Positions 21,598 through 34,004 are shown, counted from the stretch's first letter. The stretch is DNA of 64,000 bases from Bimastos eiseni (GCA_959347315.1 OY365807.1:37163645-37227644), one strand, 5' to 3'. Made by a program: numbers and translations. Notes: a model not told the origin generated them from the letters alone.

Positions 21598-22405
21598 GCA
21601 CTGACATAATATGCTTAACGCTGACCTCAACCTTTGTTAAATCTGCCCCATTAAACCTGTCAATGCTCAATGCTGTCAAAGACCTTGGTGTTCTCCTTGA
21701 TAACGCTATGTCTATGGAAACCAGATATAACCTCCCTAACCATATCTTTTGTCTCAATTCTTACTCTCAGACGCGCGTCGCGTGAGAATTATCTTGGCGT
21801 ATCTCTAAAATCGAAAATTCCGAAAAAAAAGAGTTTTAAGATTTTTGGCGGGAAATCGTCGCGTGAGAATTATCTTGGCGTATATGCAAAATAGACACTG
21901 CTACACCGTGCAAACTCCATACAACTCTGGTGGTACGATAAACGTGTCTGGCGATACGACAGTACGTTAGTTTTCGATGAATATCTTTAAAACGAAATGT
22001 CGTATCTCTTAGTTATTTAAACTGAAGAAAGAAAACGTATTGCCCGCTACATATCAAGTCCTAACACATTTTAGAAAAAAAGTGGAGATACGACATAATA
22101 ATTCTCACACGACGCGCGACGTACGTTCGACAATACTTTGACAAGTCAAGAAAGTCTAAACGGATTCTGTCTCCGCAGTCCGCACACTAGCACTGTCCTC
22201 GGTCATCTCTAGAATTGATCATTGCAACTTACATGTAGTTCTATATAGGTATGGTCTCCCTGTATTTACTCCCCAAACTCTTACCACTGCTCTCGCGATC
22301 ACGTCATCCCAACCCTTCGCGAACTACAGTCTACATTGTATTGCCTTCCCGTACAAACACGCCTGAACTTCAAAATCAGTCTTCCAATATATGCCTGCCG
22401 ATCGA
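21598..22405 (+). pseudogene. L2/CR1-group LINE reverse-transcriptase fragment split by a MITE
   Basis: Left piece: AVKDLGVLLDNAMSMETR, the segment after the RT palm in L2/CR1 elements. After an interruption at 21772-22118 the right piece gives SRIDHCNLHVVLYRYGLP, then ELQSTLYCLPVQTRLNFKIS across frames. The order fits the C-terminal half of an RT ORF. Stops and frame changes show decay. The 5' and 3' ends are missing. Confidence 0.7.
21772..22118 (+). mobile_element. 347-bp MITE inserted in a LINE fragment
   Basis: Inverted ends: CGCGCGTCGCGTGAGAATTA at the left and CGCGCGTCGTGTGAGAATTA when the right end is reversed; GTATCTC is also shared further in. A second copy of the inner left-end sequence GTCGCGTGAGAATTATCTTG occurs at about 21857. 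It is non-coding. No clear target duplication, so the superfamily is unassigned. Confidence 0.75.
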
Positions 22406-22842
22406 GAGATTAACGGATGAAAAAAGAAAATGAAGTAAGCTTTACCAAATTATGAAATTCCGCCGATTAGGCGGTCAGCCGCATTGAAAATGTACGGAAG
22501 CTTATAATAAATGTCGTGAGTTGTGACTTGTGAGACCTTAATTTTGCGCATCTCAATTTGACTTTATTGAACACAATTTGGAAACCATGCACTAGAGGAA
22601 TAAACTGCCGGACTTAATTCGAAAATCTTCGACGCGATCGCTTTACAAAATTAACCTTGAGACTTATTTGTTAAAGATCTATTTTGACTACACAAATAAT
22701 AATAACAATAATATTTTACATAGCGAAACTAATTTGTTGCCGTAGGTTTACTCGTTAAATTTATACTCGATTATTCAAGATGGCAACTTGCGCCCAATGA
22801 TGTTAGACTAATATTTTTATGTTGTCGGCCCATGCTGTGCCG

Positions 22843-22923
22843 ATGGCAGGCTCTTTAAACAAACCATATAACTCCGAAATGAATGAAGTTGAAGAAAAGG
22901 AACACTTCAAGCAACAGCAGATG
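22843..22923 (+). CDS. Possible first coding exon of an unidentified gene
   Basis: An ATG in good context (GCCGATGGC) opens a frame reading MAGSLNKPYNSEMNEVEEKE then HFKQQQM, with GTAGGA at 22924 as a plausible donor. The peptide is acidic and looks natural. Unspliced, the frame stays open only to TGA at 22990-22992. The EEKEHF element loosely recalls the start of carnosine N-methyltransferase proteins, but I could not find a following exon, so no product is claimed. Confidence 0.3.
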
Positions 22924-23205
22924 GTAGGAAGTGATAAGATATTATTCTATTCACTTTTGGAAGTGAAACCGTATTTCGGAACGTGTCACTGAATTTGCAA
23001 GCTTCATAGATTTGGATGACGAGTATGCTTTTAGGTATCAGGTTGTTTCGCCTTGTTGTTTTCTCGCTTCCGAATGAGCATTTGCTTCCATGTGAAGTAA
23101 ATGTTACAAAATAGAATGTCTGAGAAGATTTTTTGTTCTTCTGAAAAAAATATTAGCAGCTGTAAGGCTCAAATCTGTGAAAATGAAGTATCGCTATAAG
23201 ATACC

Positions 23206-23321
23206 GGCTTACTTATAGTTCTGAGGACTCCGACTTACGCATAATATTTTGGGTGTGGATTGTGTGGAAACCTCTGTGTAACCTTTAGCGTATGTGCAGT
23301 CTAAAAACCTATAAGTAAGCC
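23206..23321 (+). mobile_element. 116-bp MITE with perfect 13-bp ends
   Basis: GGCTTACTTATAG at 23206-23218 is exactly inverted at 23309-23321. AAGATACC flanks both sides (23198-23205 and 23322-23329), an 8-bp target duplication as in hAT-type insertions. No coding capacity. Confidence 0.85.
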
Positions 23322-23434
23322 AAGATACCGTGCGATGCCCGATATATACACACGCTGTTATTGCACCTTCTCTTACAGATCAGCATCAAACATGGTTCTG
23401 CAAGGTTTTCTCACAGTGGTGAAGCAAAGTTTGC

Positions 23435-23845
23435 ATGTTTCTGACAGTAGAGTTGTGCGCCGTGACTCTAAGTGCGGAGAAAATCGCTGAAATCTTAGTC
23501 CGGGAGACTAAATTACCCCGGGATCAACCTGAATCTTCGAAACCCGACTTCCCGAAAACGCTGAAAAGGCCAAAAAGCCTGATACTTCGAAAACAGCAGT
23601 GTACTGTTGAAAAGGCTGAACTGTCTCAAAACAGCAAAATTCTTTCATCAATCCAGCTTCTGCATGAATTCTTTTCATCAATCCAGCTTCCATTTAAGCA
23701 GAATCCTTTTCATCAATCCAGCTTCATTTTTGGGGATACGGCAAAATTCAATTTAGGGGATTCGGGTTTTGACGGTTCGCTACGCATTCCAGAAATCAAT
23801 TTTCTAGGTGAAAGCATAATCATATATGCAATTGTAGGTGAGTGA
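23435..23845 (+). other. 136-codon open frame of unknown nature, with an internal triplicated motif
   Basis: The frame contains LPRDQPESSKPDFPKTLKRP and a C-terminal half rich in F, Q and S. TTTCATCAATCCAGCTTC is repeated three times (about 23643, 23673 and 23708), which gives SSIQL repeats. I recognise no domain. The repeats and the lack of splice support suggest a repeat-derived frame. Confidence 0.2.
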
Positions 23846-23955
23846 GTTTGCAAACTATAGTAATAAGGGCTGAAGTTTATGGCTATGTTTCTGTGTGACA
23901 TGGACAGTGTCAACATCCATAATCGTTGCCCAATAAATGCTTTGGTCTATGAACA

Positions 23956-24476
23956 TTGTTTGGCAACAATTCATTATTTTCCTATCAAATGGGGACTGCT
24001 AGCTGCTCAAGGACACCTTCCGGAAATCTACCGGTTGACTCCACTTCCGATTCGGCGCTAGACGAAGGTCCTTTACCCTGCAGGCACCTACTCTGTCGCA
24101 AGGGTAACGTCAAGGCTTCCTCCCGCCTTGCTCCATATAAATCATGGCCAACTCCAGTGGTTCTATGGACCCCTATGTTCCCCGCAGGATGGCTCTCGAA
24201 TGGGGTGGACATATGTAACGTGACCTCCGAGTGGGAGGAAGCTCTATCTCCTTGCAATGGCCAAGCGCTTGGGTTGGTTGGGATCCCTTGGGCAGACTGT
24301 GTCACTTCTGCACCCCTAGTTGCCACCACATCATAGTCGTCAACCTCTTCAGCTTGCTTACATACTAGGCCACTATCTTTGTCCTCAGTCCCCTTACTTT
24401 TTAGAAGCAGACACTCTGAAGATATTTTTCTAATTAAAATTATATTCTCTTTACAAACGTTTAGGTATTCAATCAC
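23956..24476. other. GC-richer segment open on both strands, unidentified
   Basis: The plus frame 23956-24336 (126 codons, ending PLVATTS) and the minus frame 23985-24476 (163 codons, starting MIEYLNVCKENI) overlap. The segment is noticeably richer in G+C than its neighbours. I recognise neither product; a piece of a mobile element is the likelier source. Confidence 0.25.
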
Positions 24477-24479
24477 TTA

Positions 24480-26589
24480 ACAATGGTATTTGAAAGATTA
24501 AATCAGTTAATGCTTTTTTTACTAAGTACAGTGTACACAACATTTTCTGTGTTGTCACTGCTTAACACAAAATTATAATAATGTTCTCTCTTCACTTACC
24601 AGTAAGAGTTTTGCTACAAGAAAACAGTTGCATTCTACATGAAACATTTATCGAACAATTCTATATTTCTATTGATAACTATTCAGCGATAGGGGCGCTA
24701 CACAAATCCTAGGCTGCCCTCACCTCACAATGCAGCTGTATTAGCACCGCTGAAATGACATAACACCAACTACACAAAAGTTTTTCACACAAGTAACTAG
24801 TAATTATACCAAGTCACTATCTAAAAACCCAAAATCTAGCTCAACAGAATGACATGACATTTCTCAAGGTGACCTTGGCCAGATGACAAACCCTTAACAG
24901 TGACAACAACACAGTTTCCCTTCGAAGTTTCGCACTTCCGTGCCACACTATCTTATATCTATAATATGTGTATACATATGATGTGCCTGAGCTCAACAGG
25001 TGGCTGGTTTGGCACACATGCTGCATTTGTAGAGGCAACCTAAGATGCTGTGGTGGTGTATTTGAACTGTATTATATTTTTATATGGGCAATTTTGTGTA
25101 TAGAAGATTGAGTTGGGGCTGTGTTTTTACAGAAAGAGGAAATATTTGAAAGCTTTGAATGGTGTAAATGTCATTTTATAGCCACATCATACCAGAGTTT
25201 TAACTATTTTCATCTAAAAGTAGAGGAAGAGAGTTGAGTAGGTTACAGATAATAAGATACTGACTTTTATGGATATTTTCCCACTGTTATATTCAATGAT
25301 TGATCAAGTGGTTTATACTAGATGATGCTTGGCGGAAAAATTGAAAAAGGAAATTGTGAAAAATTGAAAAAGGAAATTGTGTCAATTTGCATTTTCAGCT
25401 TCTTTGGATCATGAAGTTTGGGTGATACCGGGTTGGCCGTGGTTTACATACTTTAGCTGACATGCATTGATGTAGTTAAATGCTCAGATTTTAAAGTAAC
25501 ACTTTCCAAAGTAAAATTCATTTGAATATTTCTTCAAATGGGTTTACTAAATTGTCTTGATTGTAAGAATATTTGTAAGTTGTAAAAGTATGTAGAAATG
25601 TGAAAACAATGCAATTGTGTTTTGCACACTTCTGCAAAAATTCCAGATTGTGACTCCTTGGTCAAAGGATTGCCATGTTTGACATATGACATATTGTTTG
25701 AGGCAAACACATGACAAATAGCAATTAGAGGACAGGTCATTCTGTGTAACCTCTCACTAATATAGATTCTCATTGGCAACCATGAGAAGATGAAATGGTT
25801 TTTAATTGTTATCTTAAAACTTTGAAAGCGCCACTCAAAAAGGTCAAGCACAGGGAACCAGCTTATTTGAGTGCTGCTTTGAATCAGAGCTCCATGCTCC
25901 GATTGAAATGCGAGTCCGGTTACCTGAGGGCTAGAGGGGTGAAGTAGATGCTAAAGTGGGTTTTGTTTAGGTCGAGAATTGGACAATTAGGTGAGTCGAG
26001 ATAAGAGGTAAAGGGCTGCCAGTTATGTGGTACTCTATTTTTGGTCCAACCATCTGATACTAACTCGACTTTATGGTGATCAATTTTCCCAATGCTTGCC
26101 AATACCATTTTAACGTTACCAAAAGTCTGTCACATGCTCACTGTTGTAGATTGTACTGATGTGCTGTGAAGTGCAAAGAAATTGATTTTTATTTGCATAA
26201 TTTGTAATAAATTTGGATGCATGTTGAAGCGTGACTGTTACTGCTCTCATTTGTTTGATCCGGTGGGTATTTGCTTTGCCTGCATGCATTATTAAACAGA
26301 TGTCTTGAAAAGCACGTTAAGCTGACCATGTGCCCAATTTACACATCCCCTCTAATGGGACTGCCCCGCTGTTCGTCTCAGCAGTTTACTAATTGCGCTA
26401 GCAAATATTTATGTGACTTTCTATTAGTCATTATGATATTTTAATTACTTTGCTGTTTGATTGGTGAAAACAAGCCTTTCATAGGTTAGTATCCTACTAT
26501 TCCAATTAGTTGTAAGCTATTAGTTCAGTCTATGATGTTGTTTGGTGTCATTGGCTTTAAATTCATTTCACTGAGCTGAGTGTTATGAA
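24480..26589. other. No gene seen
   Basis: AT-rich. The phrase GAAAAATTGAAAAAGGAAAT is tandemly duplicated near 25335-25380. A minus-strand frame of 62 codons at 25920-26108 (VPHNWQPFTSYLDSPNCP) is peptide-like but unsupported by any splice site I trust. Confidence 0.4.
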
Positions 26590-29500
26590 CAAACGAAAAT
26601 ATTTTATTGTAACCAAATCGAAACAAAATCATCAAGAGTATACACACGATATTTAGTTGCTCAGTTGGGTTACAAAGGGGGGCCCGAAAGGATTACCTCC
26701 CACTAACAGGACCACCCACTGACGAATTTTGCTATATAAATTGTTGTGAGCACTGACATAATAAACTCAAATGTGCAGCAAACAAAACACTTGTATAAAG
26801 TAACATCGGGAAATATTCAAGTTGCAGTCGTACATCTAACTAAACTTAACTTATTCTTTTAAGCCTAACTTAAAGAATCAATCTGCAAGGGGTGGATGAT
26901 AATGAGCTTACTCAAATCAGACAAATGGACAATTCAGCAAATAATTTCTCATCTTATTTTTAAATGATTGCAAAGTTGCAGTACTTTGAATATCATACGG
27001 GATGTCGTTCCAAATCTTTGGTCCAGTGCATCTTATTGCAAACTTACGAGTATTAGTGCACTTATTTGTCGGTGTTTAGAAGCGGTTCTCATACCATAGG
27101 AATGGAACATATTGCCAGTTCCGAAGTATTCTGAAAATCTTACCGGCAAAAGCTCATTTACGGAATGGTACATAAATATAGCTATATGATAAGTACAGAT
27201 CTGGGGAAGCTTCATTAATTTGTATTCCCTAAAGATTGGATCAGTATGGGATCCCAGGCTGTACCAGCAATGCAACGAAGAGCCCGTTTCTGGAGGAGTG
27301 TCAATTTATTAAGTCGGGAATTGTAGGTGGACGCCCAAATTGCATTGCAATAAGAAAAATAAGGATAAATTAATGAGTAATACAATTGTAGTCTAATGGA
27401 AGACAGTAACAAATGAGATGTTCTCCTCAGCATCCCAACATTCTTGGCCACTTTAGCTGATATAGTTGCTGTGTGTTCACCCCATGATAAATTTTGGTCA
27501 ACCACTACTCCTAGAAATTTGGTGAACTGACCTGGGTAATTAAATCATCATTTATTGACAACCTACAAGAGGAATCTAGTGGAGTGACCTTTCTCTGAGA
27601 TTTAAAGAGAATATAGGCCGTCTTTTCTAAATTGAGCGATAATTTTTTAGCCGAGAACCAACCCATTATTAATTTTAATTGATCATTAACAATTTCATAT
27701 AAGATCTCAAACGAAGAGTGGGAATAAAAAACATTAGTATCGTCGGCAAATAATATGAAGGACATTATTAGAGCGACATTAGGCAGGTCATTAATATATA
27801 ATAAAAAAAGTAGTGGGCCTAAATTTGAGCCCTGTGGCACTCCATGACAGATTATTTTGCAATCCGATAAGACTCCATTGCATGAGACACATTGGGTTCT
27901 CACTTCTAGGTAACTCTCAAACCTTGCTAATTGTATTCCCCTTATACCATAAGCTTCAAGTTTTTTAAGAAGTATGTGATGGTTTACAGTGTCGAATGCT
28001 TTGGTTAAGTCGAAAAATAACCCGATGGAGTAATTACTATCATCGAAAGGATTCGAAATTTTATCATACATATCCATAAGAGCCATTGATGGAGATCGAC
28101 CTGACTGGAAGCCAAATTGGGAATGAAATATTATATGGTGTTTTCCTATGTATGTAGAAAGCCTCTCGTGCATAATTTTTTCATAATATTTGGCAAAATA
28201 GGGTAGAATAGAGATCGGCCTATAATTGGCACATTCATCTTTTTTCCCTTTTTTATAAATTAGAATTATTCTATCAGTTTTTATTCCAGAAGGTACTATA
28301 CCAGTTCTTAATGAACAGTTAATGAAATCAGCGAGAACAGGCGCCATAAGCCTAATTTTAGGTGCGACCAGACAAGGATCAAGATTTACTGTGAGTAGTA
28401 TGTATGGAAGAAGATATGTTCATTATTTCTTCTGGGCAGGTCGGGATTAGTCCAAAGGAAAAGGGAGGAGCTGGTTTCAAATATTCGTCAAAGTTAAATC
28501 GAGAAGTTGGTATTTGTTCTGCCAGGGACTTGGTAATGCTGGTATAATGTTCATTAAAACCATTAGCCATTTTTTTGGGATCATCAGTGTTTCTTCCATT
28601 AATAGAGAGATTTTTTATGGCAGAGCATGAATCCCCCATCTTAATAATAGTGCGAATTAAATTCCAGGTATTTTTAAGATTAGTCCTGTGCTTTTGAAAT
28701 TCAGTAGCATATTACATTTTTTCTGCAATTACTCTAGTCTTTTTGAATAAATTCCTATAGGTTTTAAATTTTTTTAAGTTCATTTCAGTAGGATTTTTTA
28801 CAAATTTACGATGAAGTTGTGCTTTTTTATTGCAGGACTTTAATAAACCTCTCGACATCCAAGGTTGACTGCTCTTAGGTTTTTTATTTGTCTTATTATA
28901 TTTAATTGGAAAGGCCAAATCACAGTCATGTTTAATTTCATCATTAAACAATTCATAGGCACCATTGGCATCATTATTCTAGTAGGCCTAGTTATAGTAG
29001 GCAGGAGCCCATGGACTGTCATTCCATCAAGGAATAAACTAGTTCCATGATGAGATTCTGCTTTCAGTAAATCAATATTATAGTCTCCCATTAGAAATAA
29101 ATTTTTCTCATTCTTTAAAGTAACATTTAACATTTGCTCAAATTCATCCCAAAACTCATTCAAACCAGAGCCCAGGGGTCTATATATAACTTCCAGAGTA
29201 CAGCAACCGGTCCTTAAAGTAATTCTTATGAAGTGGGCCTCAAACGTTTTAGGTGGCTGGTTACTGATTATAATATCAATCGGGCGACAATATCTTTATG
29301 GACCAGGAACCCAACGCCTCCTCCTCCACCAGTAATCCTTGAGCGATGCGTTAAGGAATAGTCAGGGATTACAATAGTATCAGCAGTGTCGTTATCTATC
29401 CAAGTCTCAGATAGTGCCATCACCGTTACCGGCAGTCTACTAAGTAAGTCCACAACTTCTGGTGTCTTGTACCGTAAACTTCTACAATTTAAGTGTAATG

Positions 29501-29790
29501 TGGTAAGGATGGAATCATTTCTTGGATTAATGGCCTCAGGAGTCGTGTAGGCGCTGTCTCAAGTGCTACTCGCAATTAAATTCACATCTGGGTGTATATC
29601 AGGATTGTTAGTTAAGTGATGGCTGTCAAAATCATCAGTAATTATATCTAACCTCCTTCCGAAGTCATATTTAGTTAATATATCCAATTTGTTGTCCCTG
29701 CCCTGCACCGCATTGAGAAATTCACTATCACAGATTGTACCTTTAAAAGGAAATAGGTTAGTTTGACACTCCTAACAGAGCCAGTGGTCC
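26590..29790 (-). mobile_element. CR1/L2-group LINE, nearly full ORF2, decayed
   Basis: Reading down the minus strand: a Cys-rich fragment and EFLNAVQGRDNKLDILTKYD near 29730-29660; endonuclease start ILTTLHLNCRSLRYKTPEVV; ALSETWIDND; MGDYNIDLLK (catalytic Asp/Asn pair); NYRPISILPYFAKYYEKIM; GLFFDLTKAFDTVNH (motif A); HGVPQGSNLGPLLFLLYIND; SFILFADDTNVF (catalytic FADD); LSLNLEKT; RLQLYYSLIYPYFSYCNAIW; and the C-terminal FAIRCTGPKIWNDIPYD ending near 26921. The 3' UTR holds GGTAATCCTTTCGGGCCCCC near 26680-26700. A TGA near 29566 and several frame changes inactivate it. The 5' end is truncated. Confidence 0.9.
27511..28347 (-). pseudogene. LINE reverse-transcriptase core, longest intact frame
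   Basis: A 278-codon open frame that carries the RT palm of the element at 26590-29790. It holds NYRPISILP, D-x-x-x-AFDTVNH, GVPQGSNLGPLLFLLYINDL and FADD in the usual order. It opens mid-domain and ends at a frame break near 27511, after which the thumb region continues in the frame at 27215-27505 (VDQNLSWGEH...). It would be one piece of a single ORF2 polyprotein and is not a separate gene. Confidence 0.9.
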
Positions 29791-32470
29791 ATATCCAAAA
29801 TAGAGTGATTAACAAACCCATGCGGCTGCACACTTCACAGTCTGTTTACACGCAGTTCCGCCAGTATATTAACATCAAGCTCACTATAAAGTTCAGTATA
29901 AATCAATTCCACCGTCAAGTAATCAAGAATATTGCAGTTGATATTTTTATGTATGGGGTTATTTACCAACCTTATTTAATAATATAATGGTTTATTACAT
30001 TTATAATATTATAGCTCATTGAAAAATCAAGCATAATCATGGTCAATAGTCAAGAACACAATCCGAACAGATAGCGACCCTGGCATACAAACGCTAAACA
30101 ATGGCATTTGCAATAGATTTAATGATGGCTGAAGAACAAAAATAAGACCTCAGCAGGCAGCAGTTTTCTTATTGTGAAGCCAGACTTACTTATACAGGCA
30201 GTGATATCTAATTGTTGCACATGTTGTTATCCTTAAGTGTCAGTTATGGACTTATTTGTAATGCTTTTTTGGCTGTAATGAATTAATCAGCTCTTTCTGA
30301 ATATTGCTGAGGTGGTCAAAGCCCACAGATTAAGGAGAGTAATAAATCAATCCAGACTGTGAGAAAAGATATTGCCGTCGGGTAAAGTTAATGCACGGTA
30401 AAAATTGAAATAGATGGATTAGTAACTTTAAGATATGCTTTTAAAACCAAACAGTTAATTCAAGAATTAGAATTGATCAGCAATGTAACTTCTAATTGAT
30501 TAGCAATGTAACTTATATTGCTCCTCTCTGGTTGCTATTAAGTCAAATTTTCGGAAAGACTATGTTGTTGGTTAGTGGAATGTTTGATTATTGTAGTCAA
30601 TTCAAATTTATTGGTGTATCTAAGTCTGATCAATATTAACAGGACATGGCTTTCACTGTAGTTACATGTTTTTGGTAGAGCTACTGATGGAACACTGCGG
30701 CATATTACATGCGCACCTTAAACCTTTGGCCGATACCCATTCTTTGTATTCGATTCAGAAATGTTCTCATTTGCATCGGTTCTTTGCTGGAATGTGGCTG
30801 CTGGCTTATTTACAATTCATGTTTCCTGTTCTGTATTAATGAATTACATAAGAGTTAGTCAGTGGTCACAAATGCCTCGCTTGTAGAGTTAGTTTCCCTG
30901 TACGTTTTTAACCGTGTGTTTGAAATTGAATTCGGATAGTTTTACATCTGATTATTGTGGGACTTGGTAATCTCTCGCATTTGTATCTGGTTGTGATCTG
31001 ATAGACGTGAGTCTAGGTTTTAATTAATCATGCTCTGTGACCATGGCATGAGTGTCTCTTGACCAATGACCATGTGGTACAGAGTACAGACACAAGATGG
31101 CCTCCTCTCATTACAGGGTTATTCTTGCATTTGGCATGGAACAGCTGTCGTTAAGATCCGTCATTTGTCAGTGTTTTGTGTAAGAATATTTATCACATTC
31201 CTAGTAAAGCAATGAACTGTATAATCACCTAACAACAGTTTGTCGGCTGTGTATTTTTAGGATATGCAAAGTGTTGCATGTGTAAAATTTGTGTTTAGTG
31301 CTTTATTTGCGTGTTATTTATGTTACTTTACAACGTTTATGTTCATCACTTGTCCGGCAATACTTGTATGACATAATTATACATGTGTATTTCGCAGTGG
31401 TTCATTCAGTAACGAACTGTGTCTGTAATCCATTGACTAAGAATTTGAGCCTGCTGAGTAGCCTGTCCAGCGATCTCTTGCTCTTCCACCAGTTGTATTG
31501 GTATTGAATTTTCTGACCTCACATGCATTTTGCATGATTAGTTAAAAAGATAAATAAATGACAAGTGGCATACCAGCACCTATCTTGTTAGAATTCAGAT
31601 GATTTTCCAACTATATATAATTTTTATATATGGATTTCCACTTAATTTATGTGATATAATAATAACATAAAATATTAAATATATTCATGTTTATTAATTC
31701 AAACTTACACACTGCAGAATGACTATGAGTCATAGTTACTGCAGTAGTATGACTCGAATTTAACTGCCTGGCAGCCAGTTAGGCGTCCATCATGTCCTAC
31801 TGCAGCTCGTTTTGCCATCACCTCTAAGGAGTGAAAAGGCTGATTCGACCTTTGGGAGGGTAGTGGAAAACGATCCCACATCCATGCTGGGATTCTTCTC
31901 TTTGTATCGGAAGTGTTGCTATCAGAGGGGGGTGGTGAAGAAATTGATTATTATAATCAATTAACTAATTTATTCGAAAAACAGCTAATTTTTATTTTAG
32001 TTGATTAGCAGTGTAACTAATAGTGCCCATCTGTGATTGCCATTCAACTAAACCCCTCCCATTGTGCTATACATGCCTGTGTGTCATGCTTAAGATTTGT
32101 CCATGTGCTGTCTATAAGATGCACTTGAGGCACATCATTAGTGTATGGACTAATCTGTTGGACAGATGGTTATCTTGTGCTGTTCATTATTATCTATGTT
32201 ATCTTCTGTAATCCTTATTCAGTAGTCAGTTCAATAAGTCAAAACTTCAGTCCTCTTCAGTACAATGGAGGGACTTTGAATAGGATGTTAACTGTCGCCT
32301 CTAGATGTGAATTGATCTGTTCAGCTCTAGAGATATGTGTGAAGAGCCCACAATTAGTGACTATTCTACTCCTCTTGTATCTTATTAATGGACTTTTGTT
32401 ATTCAGGACTTTAGCATTAACACTAATTTGGCTTGGATTGGCAGTGCTTTTATGAGGCAATTTAAAGGGG
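29791..32470. other. No gene; T- and G-rich plus strand with small duplications
   Basis: TGATTAGCAATGTAACTTAT, followed by a TTGCT...GGTTGCTATT phrase at about 30502-30548, resembles 32001-32048. At 30480-30525 a 22-bp unit is doubled in tandem. A segment near 31695-31830 resembles 51118-51240 loosely and may be a dispersed repeat. Confidence 0.4.
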
Positions 32471-32650
32471 CTATGATATATATACATATATATATATATA
32501 AATATATTTATATATATATATATATGTTGACTGTCTAAATAGATGACCAAGTTGTATAACTTAATGACCAAGTTGTATAACTTGATGACCAAGTTGTATA
32601 ACTATCAAATTATAGTTGAATAATCTGGATTATTCACTATAATTTGATAT
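32471..32650. repeat. (TA)n tract, 20-bp tandem repeat and hairpin
   Basis: A TA-rich run spans about 32475-32526. ATGACCAAGTTGTATAACTT is repeated three times from about 32542 to 32602. It is followed at once by an inverted repeat, ATCAAATTATAG...CTATAATTTGAT, spanning 32604-32648 with a 4-base loop and one unpaired T. Confidence 0.85.
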
Positions 32651-32726
32651 GTCTGAGGTGCAACATGAACAGATGTGGTCAATTTCTTCCGTTTTCTTCT
32701 ATATGAACAGAAATCATCATAGATCA

Positions 32727-33053
32727 TTAAGACTTGTTCTGCAAATGTGTTTTGGTGACATTACTAACTTTTGCCAAAATAAAACATGACAATTGAAACT
32801 GTGTACTTGCATTTAATGTATAATTGTAAAGTATCTCTTGAACAGTATTGACAAAGTCTGCAAAACTGGATGTTTGTAGAAACTTGCTAAGTATAGAGAG
32901 TCCTTGGTCATTTGTAAGGTCCATTGCTCCTCTTAGTGTCAAACCAAGTAATAACGATAGAGTGATAGTGTCACCACTTGCAATGGTTCTCAAAAGATTG
33001 AGCCTGCAGATGTCCACTCCCATTATCAGTAGCTGCTAATTATTCGAAAAACA
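32727..33053 (-). other. Possible coding exon or pseudogene fragment, unidentified
   Basis: The minus frame reads LLIMGVDICRLNLLRTIASG, then LLLGLTLRGAMDLTNDQGLS, then SFADFVNTVQEIL before TAA at the low end. A usable acceptor (TTAGCAG) precedes it. Composition is peptide-like and helical. Part of it, LGLTLRGAMDL, resembles LGLTLEEAKTL in the frame at 33395-33643, which hints at a repeated domain or duplicated exon. No family recognised. Confidence 0.25.
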
Positions 33054-33394
33054 GTCTTTTGATTTGACAGGACTCTTTAATTGTCAGTCATACAGTATTA
33101 AGTGCAAGAAATGGCGAATGCATGATTAACAGAGCTTATGAAAGACCACTGCTGTTCAATTCTTTTAATCCTGCAGTGGTAACTGTTGATGTACACATGC
33201 GCCAAAAACCGGATAAACTGGTTTTATGACATTTATTTTGTGTTATAGCCATTTCATAATCACCAGCTGCTGCAAAATATTTGCACACTGGCCATCCCAA
33301 AAAGTTTCCATCAGTTCCTTGCCTATATTTCAGGGCATGCGATATATTATTCATCATTGTTGTCGTCGTCATCATCATCATCATCATCAGTTAC

Positions 33395-33643
33395 TTATGC
33401 CAGCCATTTTGAGGCAGAGGGGTATAAATGGTTGTTCTCCAATGTCTTTGCTTCCTCTAGTGTTAAGCCAAGTGATGTCATGTCTTCACTTATGTTATCT
33501 AGACTATCCAGTATACATGTACAGACCTGTGGTGAATTTTTCGGATATAGTTCAAGTAAAGATGGAGCTTCAGATCGTAACCAGATTTGTACAGGCCTGC
33601 ATAAGGCCTTCCGTAGGAGCTTTACTTGAGTTGCTCTAAACAT
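33395..33643 (-). other. Possible coding exon or pseudogene fragment, unidentified
   Basis: The minus frame of 82 codons contains PVQIWLRSEAPSLLELYPKN, then CILDSLDNISEDMTSLGLTL and EEAKTLENNH. It shares the LGLTL-x-x-A-x-x-L phrase with 32727-33053. A (GAT)n run lies just past its stop. Splice sites were not clear. It may be a decayed gene piece. Confidence 0.25.
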
Positions 33644-33979
33644 AGGTCGTCAATATTATTTCTTTGTGTCTGTATATACTGTGATGACATATTGAATGGC
33701 CCCAATCGCTTTTTAATGGTGGCTAGGCCTTGGATTTCCCATTTTGAATTAATAGCACTGCATCTGTTTTTTGATGCACAGACACATTTTGTGAAGCCAT
33801 TATTAAGAACACACTAAACACATAGGATCATGATGGAGACTATGCATGTAGGAAGGGCTGTCTTTATAGTGGGTCAGATAAGTAAAATGAGGTTGGGTAG
33901 GGTGGAATGTGGAAATTGAAATACATGTGACTGCATGTGGTTGATTCCTATCACAGATCAAAAGATTTGTGTGTATAAT

Positions 33980-34004
33980 GATTATATATATATACTTATA
34001 TATG

